DNA of 6,169 nucleotides, taken from assembly GCA_002429615.1 (NCBI GenBank), contig DJAN01000088.1:1-6169 (forward strand), given 5' to 3'. The notes under the pieces are model-generated. The model searched no databases. It was given only the letters and a program-made list of their open reading frames with translations, and was not told where the DNA came from. Made by a program: the position numbers and the translations under genes. Positions 4,568 to 6,169 of the stretch are shown here, in pieces (positions within the stretch are counted from its first letter, which is position 1; every line of letters begins with the position of its first letter). This DNA comes from Lysobacteraceae bacterium UBA6001 (lineage in GTDB: Bacteria; Pseudomonadota; Gammaproteobacteria; Xanthomonadales; Xanthomonadaceae).

Positions 4568-5893
4568 ATGACCCGACGCCACCACCGCTTGTTCCCGACG
4601 CTGCGCGCACCCTTGCTCGCCCTGGTGCTGGCGCTGGCGTGCGCCAGCCCCGCTGGCGCCACCGAAGACGCGGCGGTGATCCTGCAGACGCATGAACAGC
4701 GGCCGTGGACGCTGCCATCGGACCTGGAGCGGGTGGCGATCGCCGACCCGGCCGTGGCCGACCTGGTGACGATGCGCAATCGACAGCAAGCCCTGCTGGT
4801 GGGCAAGCAGCCGGGCCAGACCACGCTGCTGCTGTGGCGACGAGGGCAGAGCAACCCGCAACGGCTGCAGGTCAGCGTGCGCAGCGCGGTGCAGCAGGAC
4901 CTGCTGCAGACGCAGCCGCTCAACCTGACCCTCGCCGACGGCCGGGCGCTGCTGCAGGGAGACAGCGACACGATGCTCGACCACGAGCGCGCGCGTCAGG
5001 CCGCGATCGCCGCGGCCGGTGACGCCGCCAAGGTCATCGACATGTCCAACGTCGCCACGGGCGGCGTGGTGCAGGTCGAGGTCAAGGTGGTCGAGTTCAA
5101 CAAGAGCGTGCTCAAGCAGATCGGCATCCAGTTCAAGAACAGCAACGGCGGCTTCAGCTACGGCGTCACCCCGCCGAGCAACAGCGCCTCCAGCGGCAGC
5201 GATGGCAGCGACAACCCGCTGTCCTCGGCGTTCCAGCTTGTGGCCAGCTCGCTGACCCATAAATGGGATGCCAACATCGACCTGCTGCAGCGCAACGGCA
5301 TGGCGCGCGTGCTCGCCGAACCGACGCTGGTGGCGCTGTCTGGACAGAGCGCCAACTTCCTCGCCGGCGGCGAACTGCCGATCCTCGAACCGCAGGGACT
5401 GGGCACCACCACGGTGACCTTCAAGCCCTTCGGCATCGGCCTGACGGTGACGCCGACCGTGTTGTCGGGCGACCGCATCGCGCTGAAGGTCGCGCCGGAA
5501 GCCAGCGATCTCGATTACGCCAACGGCCTGTCCTACAACGGCGTGCAGATTCCCTCGATCTCCACCCGTCGCGCCGACACCACCGTGGAGCTGGGCGACG
5601 GCGAGAGCTTCGTCATCGGCGGCCTGGTCAGCAACACGCTGAGCTCGACCGTGGACAAGGTGCCGCTGCTGGGCGACCTGCCGATCATCGGCTCGTTCTT
5701 CCGCAGCCTCAATTACTCCAAGCAGGAGAAGGAACTGGTCATCGTGGTCACCCCGCACCTGGTGCGCCCGATCGCGCGCGGTACCGACATCCCGTTGCCG
5801 GGCGACCGCGAGGCGAAGGCGAACATGCCGGTGTGGGGCGCGTGGCTGCTGCATCCGGCGGGCCCGGACGCCCTGCCCGGCTTCTCGCGCTGA
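4568..5893 (+). CDS. cpaC: Outer-membrane secretin of the Tad pilus (CpaC/RcpA)
   Basis: A 441-residue protein in the usual range for CpaC. A signal peptide (about 1-31, likely cut at AGA/TED) leads into the pilus-secretin N-terminal domain (about 34-105: ERVAIADPAVADLV, ALLVGKQPGQTTLLLW). A small N-domain follows (about 115-165). The secretin core is about 166-401: VQVEVKVVEFNKSVLKQIG, RVLAEPTLVALSGQSANFLAGGELPI, GESFVIGGL, VPLLGDLPIIGSFFRS and KELVIVVTPHLV, the last two being hallmark secretin signatures. It should form the multimeric channel through which the Flp pilus leaves the cell. A Ser/Gly/Asp-rich loop (203-216) lies where secretin gates and lips vary. The start has no clear Shine-Dalgarno and lies 17 bases after cpaB, so coupling is likely. 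Confidence 0.94.
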   Translation: MTRRHHRLFPTLRAPLLALVLALACASPAGATEDAAVILQTHEQRPWTLPSDLERVAIADPAVADLVTMRNRQQALLVGKQPGQTTLLLWRRGQSNPQRLQVSVRSAVQQDLLQTQPLNLTLADGRALLQGDSDTMLDHERARQAAIAAAGDAAKVIDMSNVATGGVVQVEVKVVEFNKSVLKQIGIQFKNSNGGFSYGVTPPSNSASSGSDGSDNPLSSAFQLVASSLTHKWDANIDLLQRNGMARVLAEPTLVALSGQSANFLAGGELPILEPQGLGTTTVTFKPFGIGLTVTPTVLSGDRIALKVAPEASDLDYANGLSYNGVQIPSISTRRADTTVELGDGESFVIGGLVSNTLSSTVDKVPLLGDLPIIGSFFRSLNYSKQEKELVIVVTPHLVRPIARGTDIPLPGDREAKANMPVWGAWLLHPAGPDALPGFSR

Positions 5894-5898
5894 CGGCC

Positions 5899-6169
5899 AT
5901 GTCCTCGGTCACGCCCATGACCCGACGCAACCCGGACGCGACGCCTCGCGTGCTGATGTATGCCCCCGACAACCGCCACCATGCGCGGATGTCGGCCAAG
6001 CTGGCCGGCTTCGCCGAGGTGGCGTGGCTGGACAGCCGCGACATCGCGCCCGCACTGCTGGTCGCGCAGCAGACCAGCTGGGCGCTGGTGCTGCTCGACT
6101 ATTCCAGCGCCAACGCGCAGTACTCCTCCGAACTGGCACGCCAGCTGCTGGCGGTGATGCCGGAGCTGC
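5899..6169 (+). CDS. cpaE: CpaE/TadZ-type pilus localisation protein, N-terminal part only
   Basis: A frame open from the ATG at 5899 to the window edge, 90 complete codons. It begins five bases after the cpaC stop. After a polar start, PRVLMYAPDNRHH (16-28) looks like a first beta strand, and WALVLLDYSSANAQYSSELARQLLAVMPEL (61-90) like the strand-loop-helix of a receiver (CheY-like) fold, with D67 where the phosphoacceptor would be. The paired acidic residues normally found after strand 1 are not present, so this looks like a degenerate receiver, as in CpaE/TadZ proteins where it precedes a ParA/MinD-like ATPase domain. That ATPase part would be outside the window. The identity rests largely on position after cpaC and the receiver-like pattern. 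An alternative start is the in-frame ATG at 5917; neither has a clear Shine-Dalgarno. Confidence 0.75.
   Translation, partial: MSSVTPMTRRNPDATPRVLMYAPDNRHHARMSAKLAGFAEVAWLDSRDIAPALLVAQQTSWALVLLDYSSANAQYSSELARQLLAVMPEL

Noticed and set aside
4391..5854. Very long minus-strand open frame opposite cpaC
   Set aside because: It is His/Arg/Gln-rich and antisense to a clear secretin gene; such frames are normal shadows in GC-rich DNA.

Overview
The window looks like chromosomal DNA from a high-GC proteobacterium. The leading guess is a gammaproteobacterium of the Xanthomonadales/Lysobacteraceae type, with high-GC Burkholderiales as the alternative. The coding DNA is strongly GC-biased. The far-left gene carries an extended signal peptide region (ESPR), known from large type V-secreted proteins of beta- and gammaproteobacteria. 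The right half is a Tad (tight adherence, type IVb Flp pilus) operon. Taxonomy is inferred from protein style only.

Left part, minus strand: positions 1-608 hold the N-terminal 202 residues of a large surface or secreted protein with an ESPR leader, cut by the window edge. A 178-bp gap (609-786) separates it from an AraC-family regulator (787-1764, minus). This gap contains an ordered array of four direct repeats phased at exactly 21 bp, plus several dyads.

Middle: about 505 bp without a convincing gene (1765-2269) lie between the divergent regulator and the pilus operon. This stretch is visibly richer in A and T than its surroundings. It holds an 11-bp inverted repeat in the regulator's leader, a 12-bp direct repeat pair, a 17-bp dyad and a structured leader just ahead of the pilin gene.

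Right part, plus strand: a tightly packed operon runs flp (type IVb pilin), cpaA/tadV (prepilin peptidase), tadE (pseudopilin), cpaB/rcpC (periplasmic assembly protein), cpaC/rcpA (outer-membrane secretin) and the start of cpaE/tadZ (localisation protein), which runs off the right edge. The motor ATPase (cpaF/tadA) and platform proteins (tadB/tadC) are expected beyond it. CpaA would cleave Flp and TadE after their glycine; CpaB and CpaC would form the envelope channel; CpaE would position the machine.

The most interesting reading is that the AraC-type regulator controls both flanks. Repeats with a TGCCG core lie upstream of the ESPR protein gene (four copies at 21 bp) and upstream of flp (two copies at 22 bp). 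In each case they read in the direction of the downstream gene. That would join a large adhesin-like protein and a Flp pilus into one surface-attachment regulon. The repeats are seen directly; the regulatory link is inference.
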